Origin: JAVJRN01 sp040218415 | Lineage (GTDB): Bacteria > Bacteroidota > Bacteroidia > Cytophagales > Cyclobacteriaceae | Assembly: GCA_040218415.1 (NCBI GenBank) | Contig: JAVJRN010000046.1 | Location: 1 to 18,351, forward strand | Length of the DNA stretch: 18,351 nt | Direction: 5' to 3' | The notes under the pieces: generated by a model | Told to the model about the DNA's origin: nothing | What the model saw: the letters and a program-made list of their open reading frames with translations, nothing else | Database searches by the model: none | Position numbers and translations under genes: made by a program | Part shown: positions 1 through 10,400 of the stretch, one piece after another | How positions within the stretch are numbered: position 1 is the first letter of the stretch | Layout of the letters: every line of letters starts with the position of its first letter

Positions 1-2525
1 GATCGTCTGATCGGCTATAGAACTAATTTTTACTGAAGCAACAAGGATATTTATAGTTTGTGTAACGATTTGATCCCCATCCGAGATAATGACTTGAAAG
101 GAATGGTTCCCTGCGTTAGCTACTGTGGGGGTACCAACTATTGTTCCTCCGTTTTGATTGGTGATTAATGTTAGCCAAGAAGGTAAGTTGGCTGTGGAAA
201 CTGTCAATGCATCACCATCAATATCTTGTGTGGTAATTGCATAAGAGTAGGTAGCTCCGATTGCAGCAATGTTGCTTGGTGTTGAGGTAATTGTCGGCGC
301 ATCATTGATATTATTGACGATATAGTTAATACCTCGGCTGTCCAAAACTTCATCATTATCCAGATTAACCAAGTTCACGGTAATCGTTTCACGTCCAAAC
401 CAATCAGCATTTGGTATCGTCACGATAAGCTCGTTGATCTGGTTAACGCTGGTGGTTAACTCAGTGCCAGAAGCGACTGTCCATCCTAAATTGAAAGTTC
501 CAAAGACTTGTCGATAACCGTCTAGGTTAAGCGCAGCAAATGAATTCCCTTCATCAACTATTTGATCTGGTATAGCATTAATTTTTACAGAGATTACCAA
601 TACATCCACAGCTTGTGTAACAGTCTCTACGCCATCACTTACCGAAATTTGAAATTGGTTAGAGCCAGCATTGGCGGCTGTTGGTGTACCTAATATTGTT
701 CCTCCGTTTTGATTGGTGATTAATGTTAGCCAAGATGGCAAGTTGGCAGTGGAAACTGTCAATGCATCACCATCAACATCTTGTGTGGTAATTGCATAAG
801 AGTAGGTAGCTCCGATTGCAGCAATGTTGCTTGGTGTTGAGGTAATTGTCGGCGCATCATTGATATTGTTGACGATATAGTTAATCCCTCGGCTATCTAA
901 AACTTCATCGTTATCCAGATTAACCAAGTTCACGGTAATCGTTTCACGTCCAAACCAATCAGCATTTGGTATCATCACGATAAGCTCGTTGCTCTGGTTA
1001 ACGCTGGTGGTTAACTCAGTGCCAGAAGCGACTGTCCATCCTAAATTGAAAGTTCCAAAGACTTGTCTATATCCGTCTAGGTTGAGCGCAGCAAATGAAT
1101 TGCCTTCATCAACTATTTTATCTGGTATAGCATTAATTTTTACAGAGATTACCAATACATCCACCGTTTGTATCACTGTCTCTACGCCATCACTTACCGA
1201 AATTTGAAATTGGTTAGAACCAGCATTTGCAGCTGTTGGTGTACCTAATATTGTTCCTCCGGTTGAGTTCGTAATTAAAGATAACCAAGACGGTAAATTT
1301 TGTGCAGAAGTGGTGAGTACATCTCCATCGATATCTTGTGTGGTAATTGCATAAGAATAAGTAACACCAACAGCGGCTGTGGTGATAGGTGTAGAAGTAA
1401 TCGTCGGCGCATCATTGATGTTAGTTACTGTATATTTTATACCTCTAGTATCCAGTATTTCATCATTGTCTGCATTCAAAAGGTTAACCGTGATCGTTTC
1501 ACTTCCAAACCAATCTGTAGAAGGTATTGTAACAATCAAGTTATTATTCAGATCAATGCTGGCGGTGAGTTCTTGTGTAGCACCTAGTGTCCAGCGCAAG
1601 TTGAAAGGACCACTAACCACTGCATAAGTGTCAAGGTCGATTGGTAAAAAGGTGCTACCCTCCGTCACCGTTTGGTCAGCAATCGGGCTTATCTGCACTG
1701 AGCCAACCAATATATTTACATTTTGCGTGACTGTTTCTACTCCATCGCTTACTACGATTTGAAACGAATTCGATCCTGCGTTTATAGCCTGTGGAGTTCC
1801 TACAATGGTACCTCCATTAGGGTTTGGAATAAAAGTGAGCCAATCTGGCAAAGTGTTGAATGTGATCGTGAGCTGATCTTGATCTACGTCTTCTGTTACT
1901 AACGAGTAAGTATATGTTACACCTTCAGCAGCATTATCCGATGGAGTGGAAGTTATCGTGGGTGCATCATTGATGTTGGTCACTGTATATACCACATCTT
2001 TGGAGTCTAGTATGAATCCATTGTCCGCATTCTTTAAGGTTACTTTTACTGTTTCACTACCAAACCAATCAATGTTAGGAATAGTCACATCTAACTTATC
2101 ATTATCTGATATTGTAAATACCAACGCTGAACCTTGCGACACTGACCATTCGATATTGATGGTTCCAAATTTTGTTAAGTAGTCAGAAAGCACCAATTGA
2201 TTAAACGTTTGTCCTTCTTGAACTTGTTGATCAGCTATCGCTGAAATTTGAGCAGAAGCAACGGTGACAGCTACTGCCTTATTTACACTTACCTGACCAT
2301 CTGACAATACTAATTCAAAATTGTAGCTACCAGAGTTACTAATAGTTGGAGTTCCTAGAATCTTACCTCCTTCGGCAGTTCTAACAAAAAATAACCAACT
2401 AGGTAAATTCTGAGTGGTTAAGGTCAACGCATCATTATCAAGATCTTCAATAACTATGTTGTATTCATATAGCTCATTTAAATTAGCGATTGCTGAGGGT
2501 TCGGTTTTGAATGTAGGCGCATCGT
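1..2525 (-). repeat. 555-bp in-frame tandem repeats (185-residue cadherin/Ig-like units)
   Basis: The codons for NDAP recur with the same base at plus positions 299, 854, 1409, 1964 and 2519, an exact 555-bp period with no indel. There are four complete units, and a fifth is cut by the left edge. The two units nearest the left edge are almost identical: 137-705 matches 692-1260 with only about 25 differences by eye (roughly 95% identity). The units further right are clearly diverged. The array therefore appears to have grown recently at its C-terminal-coding side, by unequal recombination or gene conversion. Confidence 0.93.
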
Positions 2526-4416
2526 TAATATTAGTAGTTGCCAATTTGATTGATACGTCATCAAAAAGGTTTGGGTCCACAATACTTGCAGCTCTGACTA
2601 CTAACGTTTCCTCACCAAAATAGTGTTCACTAGCTAAACTAAATGACAAGACAGTATTGGTCAACACAGGGCTTAATGTGTCTGCTCCAGAAATACTCCA
2701 GGTTACCTGACTAGGCGTAAGGTTTGTTAGGTTGGTGGCCAAGTCAATTTGAGGAAAAACACTCCCCTCTGCTACTGTTTGAGTAGGAACTACCTTTAAA
2801 ATAGGCGGTTTCGTATTCAAGACTCTCATAGTCACGATATGACTATCACTAAGTAGTGGATCAGAATCCGTGTCAGTGGCTGTTAACTTCAAAAGTTCAT
2901 CTCCTATCCAATCTGTATCACGCAAAGTAAACGAGAGTATATTCTGATTAATCACTGGAAAAAGATAGCCTGCATTGATTAAATACGGATCCAGTGGATC
3001 ACCAACGACACTATTAGCCGCAAATGTTATTCTTTCCGTTACAGGAAGGATTCGCTGTGAAGTCTTGTCATAGACTTTGAAGTACACAGAATCCTGCTGA
3101 TCGTTGTTATTGACCGTTAGAAAATAAAACCAGTCGTTATTAACAGAAATAGCTTTGGTGGCACCAATGACTTGATTGGTTTTTCCACTAAATGCTGCTA
3201 CTGTGTGCGTATTACCAACAAGCTTCTTCCCCAGCGCCTTTGCCGAAACAGTCACTGACATGTTGAATTGAAACTGATTGGAATTCACCGTCCAGTTAGG
3301 GTCGGCAACAGCAGAATCTGTAGTAAATTCAAAATCCCACACAATAGAGGCGGGATTAGCTGACGTCACAAAATTGGACAGATCTATTTGTTCGAAGTTA
3401 CCTCTTGTGCCTGTCGTTCGATTGCCAATAGCTGAAACTACCGGAGGTTGGTCTATTGGTTTTCCTCTGAAAGTTGCGCTCTGACTACTTGAAAAAGTGT
3501 TAGCCGATTGGTCTGTCACTGTAAATGTGATCGTCTCTAATCCGAACCAGTTTGCTGGTTTGGTCAAAGTCACCACATTATTTGCATCTATTGCAACTCC
3601 CAACGATTGATTACCAGAAAAAGTAAAAGTAACCGGATCAGCATCCTGTAGGGTAGTAAAATTATCTAAATCAAAGGATTGAAAAGATTGATCAAAATTC
3701 TTTATTTGGTCAGGTATACCTGCTATTACCGGCACATAATCATTCACTACAGTAAATGACGTTATATGACTGGCCGCATCATTGGCATCAGATAAACTCC
3801 TGGCTGTAATGCGCACTTTCTCCGTACCAAAGAAAGATAGATCCTTGATTAGTACCGCTAAATTATTGCCTGTCAACGCTAATTTTAAGGTAGTTGCATT
3901 AACCACAAATGGGTTATCTGGCTCACCTGTGATTGCATTTGAGGAGAAGGTAATCTTATCTTCTCCACTAAGTATTTGTTTTAAATTATCATCGTAAAAC
4001 TTGAAGGTAAGCTCTTCTCCATTCGTATTAGAATACACGGTGAGGAAATACACCCAATTAGTACCTACTTGAAAAGCCGAGGCTTGACCCCTGAGCGCGC
4101 CAGTATTGTCTACCACATAGAGCAAATGTGAATTCCCTACTGCGTCAACACCCTTACTGTTAATCCTCGCCGTGACAGTCATCTGAAACTGAAACTTGTT
4201 TGGGTTCACCGTGGCAGTGGGTTTAGCCACCGGGCTTTCTGGGGCTACAAATGCTACCTCCCAAGCTATATTGGACGAACTTGTATAGCCATCAAGTGCA
4301 ATTGTATTGAAAGACCCTCCCCTTCCTACTAACTGATCGGGAATTGGGTTTATTGTTACCTGACTGTAACATAGTACAGTCAGGTAACATAAAATAATAC
4401 TTAATCCAAATTTCAT
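1..4416 (-). CDS. Secreted cadherin/Ig-like tandem-repeat surface protein, C-terminus outside the window
   Basis: From the ATG at 4416-4414 the frame stays open to the left edge, giving 1472 residues with no stop, so the C-terminus is cut off by the window. Residues 1-19 (MKFGLSIILCYLTVLCYSQ) read as a signal peptide. Residues about 68-165 and 373-475 are two copies of a domain starting TVNxNxFQFxM and containing FLTVxxN and FKxYD; the same domain occurs in the upstream giant protein. Ig-like segments with a DQxxxxGxxF start lie between them. From residue about 631 there are exact 185-residue units. Each has a dystroglycan-type cadherin-like/putative-Ig half (NDAPTITSTP, YxYxxxTxDxDxDxLT, LPSWL, GGTIxGTP) and an Ig-like half (ADQTVxEG, DWFGxETITV). 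The start overlaps the stop of the upstream gene (ATGA at 4413-4416), which implies translational coupling. The role is inferred to be a surface adhesin. A T9SS sorting domain would be expected in the missing C-terminus but is not seen. Confidence 0.9.
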   Translation of the reverse strand, partial: MKFGLSIILCYLTVLCYSQVTINPIPDQLVGRGGSFNTIALDGYTSSSNIAWEVAFVAPESPVAKPTATVNPNKFQFQMTVTARINSKGVDAVGNSHLLYVVDNTGALRGQASAFQVGTNWVYFLTVYSNTNGEELTFKFYDDNLKQILSGEDKITFSSNAITGEPDNPFVVNATTLKLALTGNNLAVLIKDLSFFGTEKVRITARSLSDANDAASHITSFTVVNDYVPVIAGIPDQIKNFDQSFQSFDLDNFTTLQDADPVTFTFSGNQSLGVAIDANNVVTLTKPANWFGLETITFTVTDQSANTFSSSQSATFRGKPIDQPPVVSAIGNRTTGTRGNFEQIDLSNFVTSANPASIVWDFEFTTDSAVADPNWTVNSNQFQFNMSVTVSAKALGKKLVGNTHTVAAFSGKTNQVIGATKAISVNNDWFYFLTVNNNDQQDSVYFKVYDKTSQRILPVTERITFAANSVVGDPLDPYLINAGYLFPVINQNILSFTLRDTDWIGDELLKLTATDTDSDPLLSDSHIVTMRVLNTKPPILKVVPTQTVAEGSVFPQIDLATNLTNLTPSQVTWSISGADTLSPVLTNTVLSFSLASEHYFGEETLVVRAASIVDPNLFDDVSIKLATTNINDAPTFKTEPSAIANLNELYEYNIVIEDLDNDALTLTTQNLPSWLFFVRTAEGGKILGTPTISNSGSYNFELVLSDGQVSVNKAVAVTVASAQISAIADQQVQEGQTFNQLVLSDYLTKFGTINIEWSVSQGSALVFTISDNDKLDVTIPNIDWFGSETVKVTLKNADNGFILDSKDVVYTVTNINDAPTITSTPSDNAAEGVTYTYSLVTEDVDQDQLTITFNTLPDWLTFIPNPNGGTIVGTPQAINAGSNSFQIVVSDGVETVTQNVNILVGSVQISPIADQTVTEGSTFLPIDLDTYAVVSGPFNLRWTLGATQELTASIDLNNNLIVTIPSTDWFGSETITVNLLNADNDEILDTRGIKYTVTNINDAPTITSTPITTAAVGVTYSYAITTQDIDGDVLTTSAQNLPSWLSLITNSTGGTILGTPTAANAGSNQFQISVSDGVETVIQTVDVLVISVKINAIPDKIVDEGNSFAALNLDGYRQVFGTFNLGWTVASGTELTTSVNQSNELIVMIPNADWFGRETITVNLVNLDNDEVLDSRGINYIVNNINDAPTITSTPSNIAAIGATYSYAITTQDVDGDALTVSTANLPSWLTLITNQNGGTILGTPTAANAGSNQFQISVSDGVETVTQAVDVLVISVKINAIPDQIVDEGNSFAALNLDGYRQVFGTFNLGWTVASGTELTTSVNQINELIVTIPNADWFGRETITVNLVNLDNDEVLDSRGINYIVNNINDAPTITSTPSNIAAIGATYSYAITTQDIDGDALTVSTANLPSWLTLITNQNGGTIVGTPTVANAGNHSFQVIISDGDQIVTQTINILVASVKISSIADQTI

Positions 4417-7400
4417 TTCGCAATGATTTTAAGTGTCTTGATTTCTTCTTCTGTTCTTACTTGAACCAAATACAAACCAGCACTTAATTTTGTCTGAGGG
4501 GAATTTTTATTAATTGTAAATGCGTGAGTTCCTGCGGCAAGCTCACCATCAAATAATTGATAGATTACCTGTCCGGTAAGGTTGTGTATAGTCACGACAG
4601 TATATGCTCCTTTTTCCAGTTGAATACTCAAAGTAGAGATGTTTTCAAATGGGTTAGGGTAGATATCAACAGCAGTTAAGGTGGCCGGCGCTATATTTAA
4701 TGCCTCCGACTCGAATACAGCAACCACAGGTTCTTGAACTGAACCAATCACTTTGTCTAATTCAAGACTTAGTTCGTTTGTAGCAGTTATTTCCCCATCA
4801 GCAGTGTACATTCTGATAGACAAACCATTCAATACTGTATTGGTATACCCTGTGATGAAGAAGTAATATTCATCCATAAAGTCGATATATCTTGCTTCAC
4901 CAAATCCTACAAGTGTTTCATCATCAAATAGTCCGATTACATCACCTTCAGCAACATCTAATCCTGTGGCCGTCATGATAATGTTACTGTTGAACTCGAA
5001 ATCTTCAGGTGACAATGACCATCCATCAGGCAGCTTGGCAATAACTTCATCTGGAATTACAGTCCTCGCATTGTTGGCATTTACTGGAAATGCTAGCGTT
5101 GCTGGTCTATCCGTGTAGAGCAAGTAACCTTCATTTGGTCTTAAGAAATCCAAACTTCCTATCCAACCATGGAAATCCACATATTGAGCAAAATTTCGCT
5201 GACTCTTGATAATGAAATCAGCCGTAGCAGTAATGCCGCCTAAAGCTTCGTTGAGCTCCATTCCTACAGGAGGAAGGAAAGACACCCAGTTCCATCCAGA
5301 ATCCAATTGAACGAAAGTAGTCTCAAAATCAATCGGTTCTCCAACCAATATCAGCGTGTCTGCTTTTGTCAACTTAATCCTAAACGATTTGGTACTATCC
5401 ATTTTGGTCAAAGGACCAACCCAACCTAATCCAGGAACATATTGACTGAAGTCAGTTTGAGATTTCACCAAGTCACCACGGTTGTTATCTAGTGAGCCTA
5501 ATAAATTGTTTGTAGCAGTCGAAGCTCCAAATAGATTGTACGAAAACCAATTCCAACCGGCAGAAAGCGGCACTTCCTGAATAATGTCATTGGTTACAGT
5601 TACAGTCATTGGAGAGGTAGGAGATCCCAGTGCTACAGTATTGATTGATATGTTGTAGCTCTCTGCTATCTGTCCATACAATTGACACCTAGAAGCATCC
5701 CAAACCTGAAAGTCTATGGTCTCACTCGCTGTACTGTTGGTGTACAATGTCAGGAATACTAAATATGGATGTTCGCCAGGTATATTTTCTAACTCAGGCG
5801 CATAAGACACATGCCCTACACCTCGAAGTTCATTACCTACATATGCCGCAACGATATCATATTCATCTATAGACATAGTTCCACGGATATCCAACTGACC
5901 AGTAAAGTTCATAGAGTTCTCAAACTCAGCAGGATTAATATTCCAAGCTGGATCAGGACATAACACACGAACGTCAAATCTCAACTCTGGCGCGCCAAAG
6001 GACGTAGCTGCAGTGACAGTACTGATATAATCTCCACCGCCAATTTGATCACTTACTGTGAAAGTCACATCTTGCGTGCCACCTGGCTGCAAAGTGAATG
6101 ATCTTGGGCTTGCAGTCAACCAAGAAGGTAGCAATGTCTCATCCAAAGTTTGCACATCCAGTACTCCACTTAGGTTTACATTGACGGCAAATGCGCCATT
6201 GTTTTTGACTGAGCGAATGAATCTAGGAGACTCACCTTCATAAGTTACAGACTGTACGTCTCCTCCAGTCCACACCAGCGGATTTCTTTGAACGGTGAAT
6301 TCCCAAGTGATTGGCGCAGTTTGCACATTACCAAACAGATCTTTAATACCAAGTAAATCCACACGTAGCACCTGACCTTCAATGAACTTGTTCTGAATAT
6401 TTGGAACGATGATCAATTTATTCCCCTCACAGGTTACCGTCTTGGCCAGAGATAGGCTATTTTCAGTATTTATAAGGTTTACATGATTGGTACTTCCAGG
6501 TTGCAAACTCACCGCAGTTGCCAGAGATATGATATCCTCGCATTTCACATTCTCTTCGAATGTTATAGTGATTTCATCATCAGCACTTAGCACTGCATCT
6601 ATAGGTGTAGGTGTTCCTAATACTGTAGGCGCCTGACGATCTATTCTTCCCGTGACTAGCTCAGAAATACCCGGCTGAAAATCTCCAGCACATTCGCTGA
6701 TCGCGCGAAGTTCATATAGCCCGTCTTGCACGTTAGTTACATCCCAATCGAACTCATAAGAATCAAGACCTACTATTTGTGCTCTTTCGATGATCGCTCC
6801 ATTGACGAACGGCTCGCCTTCTATCTGTCGGCGATATTGAAATCTGAAACGATCAAACTCTATCTGACCCAAATCAATATTACTTAAAGCTACTCTTTGC
6901 ATATTGGCAGAACTCTCATTCACCAACCATCCATTACCCGGGGTGAAGATGATAGGCTGCTGACAGGTCTTTACAAAGTCCACACTTATTTTCTGACGAG
7001 CGAAGAATTCACTACGGCCAGGATCATTAGCAATAATATCGGCGACATCTAATCCTAATGCTACGGCTCTGTCTTGTTCACATGGAACATACAGCTCCAA
7101 CTCCAAATCAGTATAGACGTATGCATCTGGCCCCTTCTCTACAGTAATGGTTACTATTTCACTTTTATTGGCCCTAACGAACAATTCAACTGCAGACCCA
7201 TCGCCATTAATAACAATAGCCGCTCCATTTGGATTGCTTTCCTGCAATACCCTCAATCCATAAAATTGATCTTCACCAGTCTCAGAGGTATTTGATAAGG
7301 TCAATTGGAATGAAGCTAGATCATATTCTGCTACATTGTTAGCGACATTAGGTGTCGACATAGTGATACCTACAGCTGCTCTATTTTGAGTGCCTGGTTC

Positions 7401-10400
7401 CCATGGACAAATAGACTCTCCTGCAACCAAATTGAATACAGGCATACCCGCCGCATCTGATTTGATATCTACTGTGAAATTATCTCCTATATCATCATCG
7501 CCAAAAACATAACCAATTGTTTTTGACTCACTTTTATTACTTGTTTTAGCGATATTAGTTTCTGCGGCAATAGACGCTGATATACCAGCGGTAAATCCTA
7601 CGCCATCTACTTGTATACCTTGAACAGCACTTAGTGAGGCTACAAAACCACTTGACAAAGCCATACTTGATGAGTTTGATTCTGTGCTTGTAACTGACTT
7701 TTCATAGTCAACACCTGCACTAAAAGATACATTTTCCACAAATAACGCCTCGTCCTTAAGTGTTTGATTATAAGTCAGGATACTTTCCCATTGACTTACT
7801 GATTCTGCATCGTTAAGCGCTGAAAGACCAGGAATTACACTACCTCTAATAAATGCATCTGTATATATATAAGTAGTTGCAAAGCTTGTAGGCATAATCA
7901 TCAAAACATCTTCCAGAACAGGGAGACAGGTAGTAGGGTCAATTTCTAAGACTCTGTTCGTACCGACCAATACATTGAAAGCACCACCAACATAAACATC
8001 ACCTTCATCACCGGCGATAAATTCATTGGCTGATGTCCTAAATATTTCCGTACTAGCCAAACAGATTTCATGAGCAAGTGTGGTCCCAAATCCAAGTGAG
8101 GCGGAACCTTCAAAAGTGAAATCTGCAGTGATATCAACATCTGTCTTTTTGGCTACACCAATACCCGTTATAATAGAAAGGTCAGGCCCGCCATGTACAG
8201 TTGCAAAACCGCCTAGGCTTGCTGTAGTAGAAAAATCAAAAGAAAACGAGTTGCATGTTTCTATATTTTGTTCCAAATAAGCATAACTCATATCTCCAGG
8301 AGGATCACGTAAGATCATCAATGGAAGCTGTGGTGTAGTGGTTTCGAAAGTGCTCTGGAGTGTTTTGAAGCCAAACACAATCGTACTTGCTAAAGTAGCT
8401 GGCAATACCGCTCCATTCGCTTGTTCTGTTCCGAAAACTGTAATGGTTTTCTTATACGGAGCAGCTAGGTTAGGGACTCCTGCAAGGAGGGTATAAGTAC
8501 CCAAGCCATTTACTACATCAACTACCGCTGAGGGTGAAAAATCGCTGATCTGATCATCAATAGATACTGATCCTGATGCTAAAAAGCAGGTATCACTTTT
8601 GTACAATTGGTAAAGCTTGATACCAAGATCATATTCTGAATTTTGATTCAAGAAAGTCGCTGTTTCACTGTCTACCTGATAACCACAGGTGTTTGGCTCA
8701 GGATTATCAAATGCCAATTTGATGTTGGTAGCCGAAGTATAAATGAATGAGATCGAATCGTTCTTCTTAGTCAAGTCTACCGTAACAGCCCCTTGCAAGT
8801 TAAAAAACGATTGAACTGTACTCGTATTTTCATGACCGACAATAGACACTTGATAATTCAAAGGCGGTAAATCTTCCGCAATGAATTCTCCAGTATTTAC
8901 GTCTACAGCGACCGTTTTCTCAAAACATCCATTGGCAGATTGTACCAATACATTGGCCGTACCTAGTGGAATCAAACACTCACCCCCACCGACAATACCT
9001 TTGATTTGTCTTACCGTATTGGTCTCAAATCGTAAACCTGCAATCGGACGTACCAATCGTGGAAGTTCAATAAACCCGGGATTGAAAGCGAAATCCTCAT
9101 ACTTTGACGCCAAGAAGGCATTGGTTGTGCCTGGTTCTAGTTCTACGGTGAATTTACCATCCGCATTCGTGTAAACTGGAGGCAAGAAAGAGCCGCCATT
9201 GATGGTCATTTCTACGTTTGGTGCAAAGCAATCAGTATTGGCAAAGCGCACAAAACCACTAATCGCTATTTGACTAATATCTGTGAAATCAACCCTATCA
9301 ACCGAAGTGTTAGAAGGATCTAAGGATACATTTCTTGCATTTGGATCAAAGTCGTGATTAAAAAACTCCACATCCAATGGAAGATCATCTCCATTCCAGT
9401 TGGCGACTAACTTGTCTCCAGAGCCTAAAGTGATTTCCTGAAAGTTCATCAACTCACCCGCATGTCCGTTGGGCGTTTGATCAGAGATAATCGATCCGCC
9501 ACCTTCTCCAAACATCCAATAAGCATCTACGCCTAGCGTACCATCTGTATCTACAATACCTTGTTCGTTACCAGGGATGATTTGATTGAGGGTCGCATTG
9601 ACCTGATTGGACGTACGAGCATAGTTCCAAAGCCGCATTTCGTCAATACTTCCTTGGAAGTATTTGGCTCCTGCATTGTTCTCACTCGTGCCTGATCTTC
9701 CAATTACGCTTCTTGTGATCTCAGCAACACCCGCATTTGCGGTAGTTCCTTCGGAAACGCCATCGATGTACAAGGTGGCCGTGGTGCCATCATGCACCAA
9801 CGCGTAATGATACCAAAACTCATCATTTACTGCATTGGCACTGGTAATGGTTGAAGTAGCTCCGCCAAAACCTACATTAGCATAAAACTCACCAGTAGTT
9901 TGAATCCCAAGTTGGATAAACTGATAAGTATCTTCCGGGTTGCTGGCTTCAAAGATGACCATTTCTTTGCCAGATACGCCAGTTTTAAACCAGCCTTCTA
10001 AGGTAAATGCTTGGTCATAAGTAACTCTATCTAACTGGTAAGAGACATAATCATCCGTACCATCAAAATCTAACGAATACCCAATAGGCGTTGCTTTTGA
10101 AGGTGCAGCACTAAATGTCTGGCCATTGCCATAAAATATGCCTTTGATCAAATAGTCGCCACCCGCATCGGTATAAGCACCCAGCTGAGCAGGGGAGATG
10201 AAGGACGACCGTGTTACATCACAGATGTAACCATTGTCTCTGTCTGGCACGGGCTTTTTAGCAAAGTCAAAAACCTTATTGCTAAACTGCTCATCAAATT
10301 TCCAATAGTTTTTCAAATAAGCCTCTTCGCCTGTCAGGGTGATGTCCTTATACTTTCTTAGCTCTGCTCTCTCTCTACCGATATTCCAAACACGGAAATC

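Noticed and set aside
989..3997. Several plus-strand ORFs of 61-95 codons opposite the repeat gene
   Set aside because: They lie antisense to a continuous, well-supported minus-strand protein, recur because the DNA repeats, and their translations show no domain or signal.
7946..8140. A 64-codon minus-strand ORF inside the giant LamG gene
   Set aside because: It is an alternative frame within a long conserved coding frame, with no start signal or domain.
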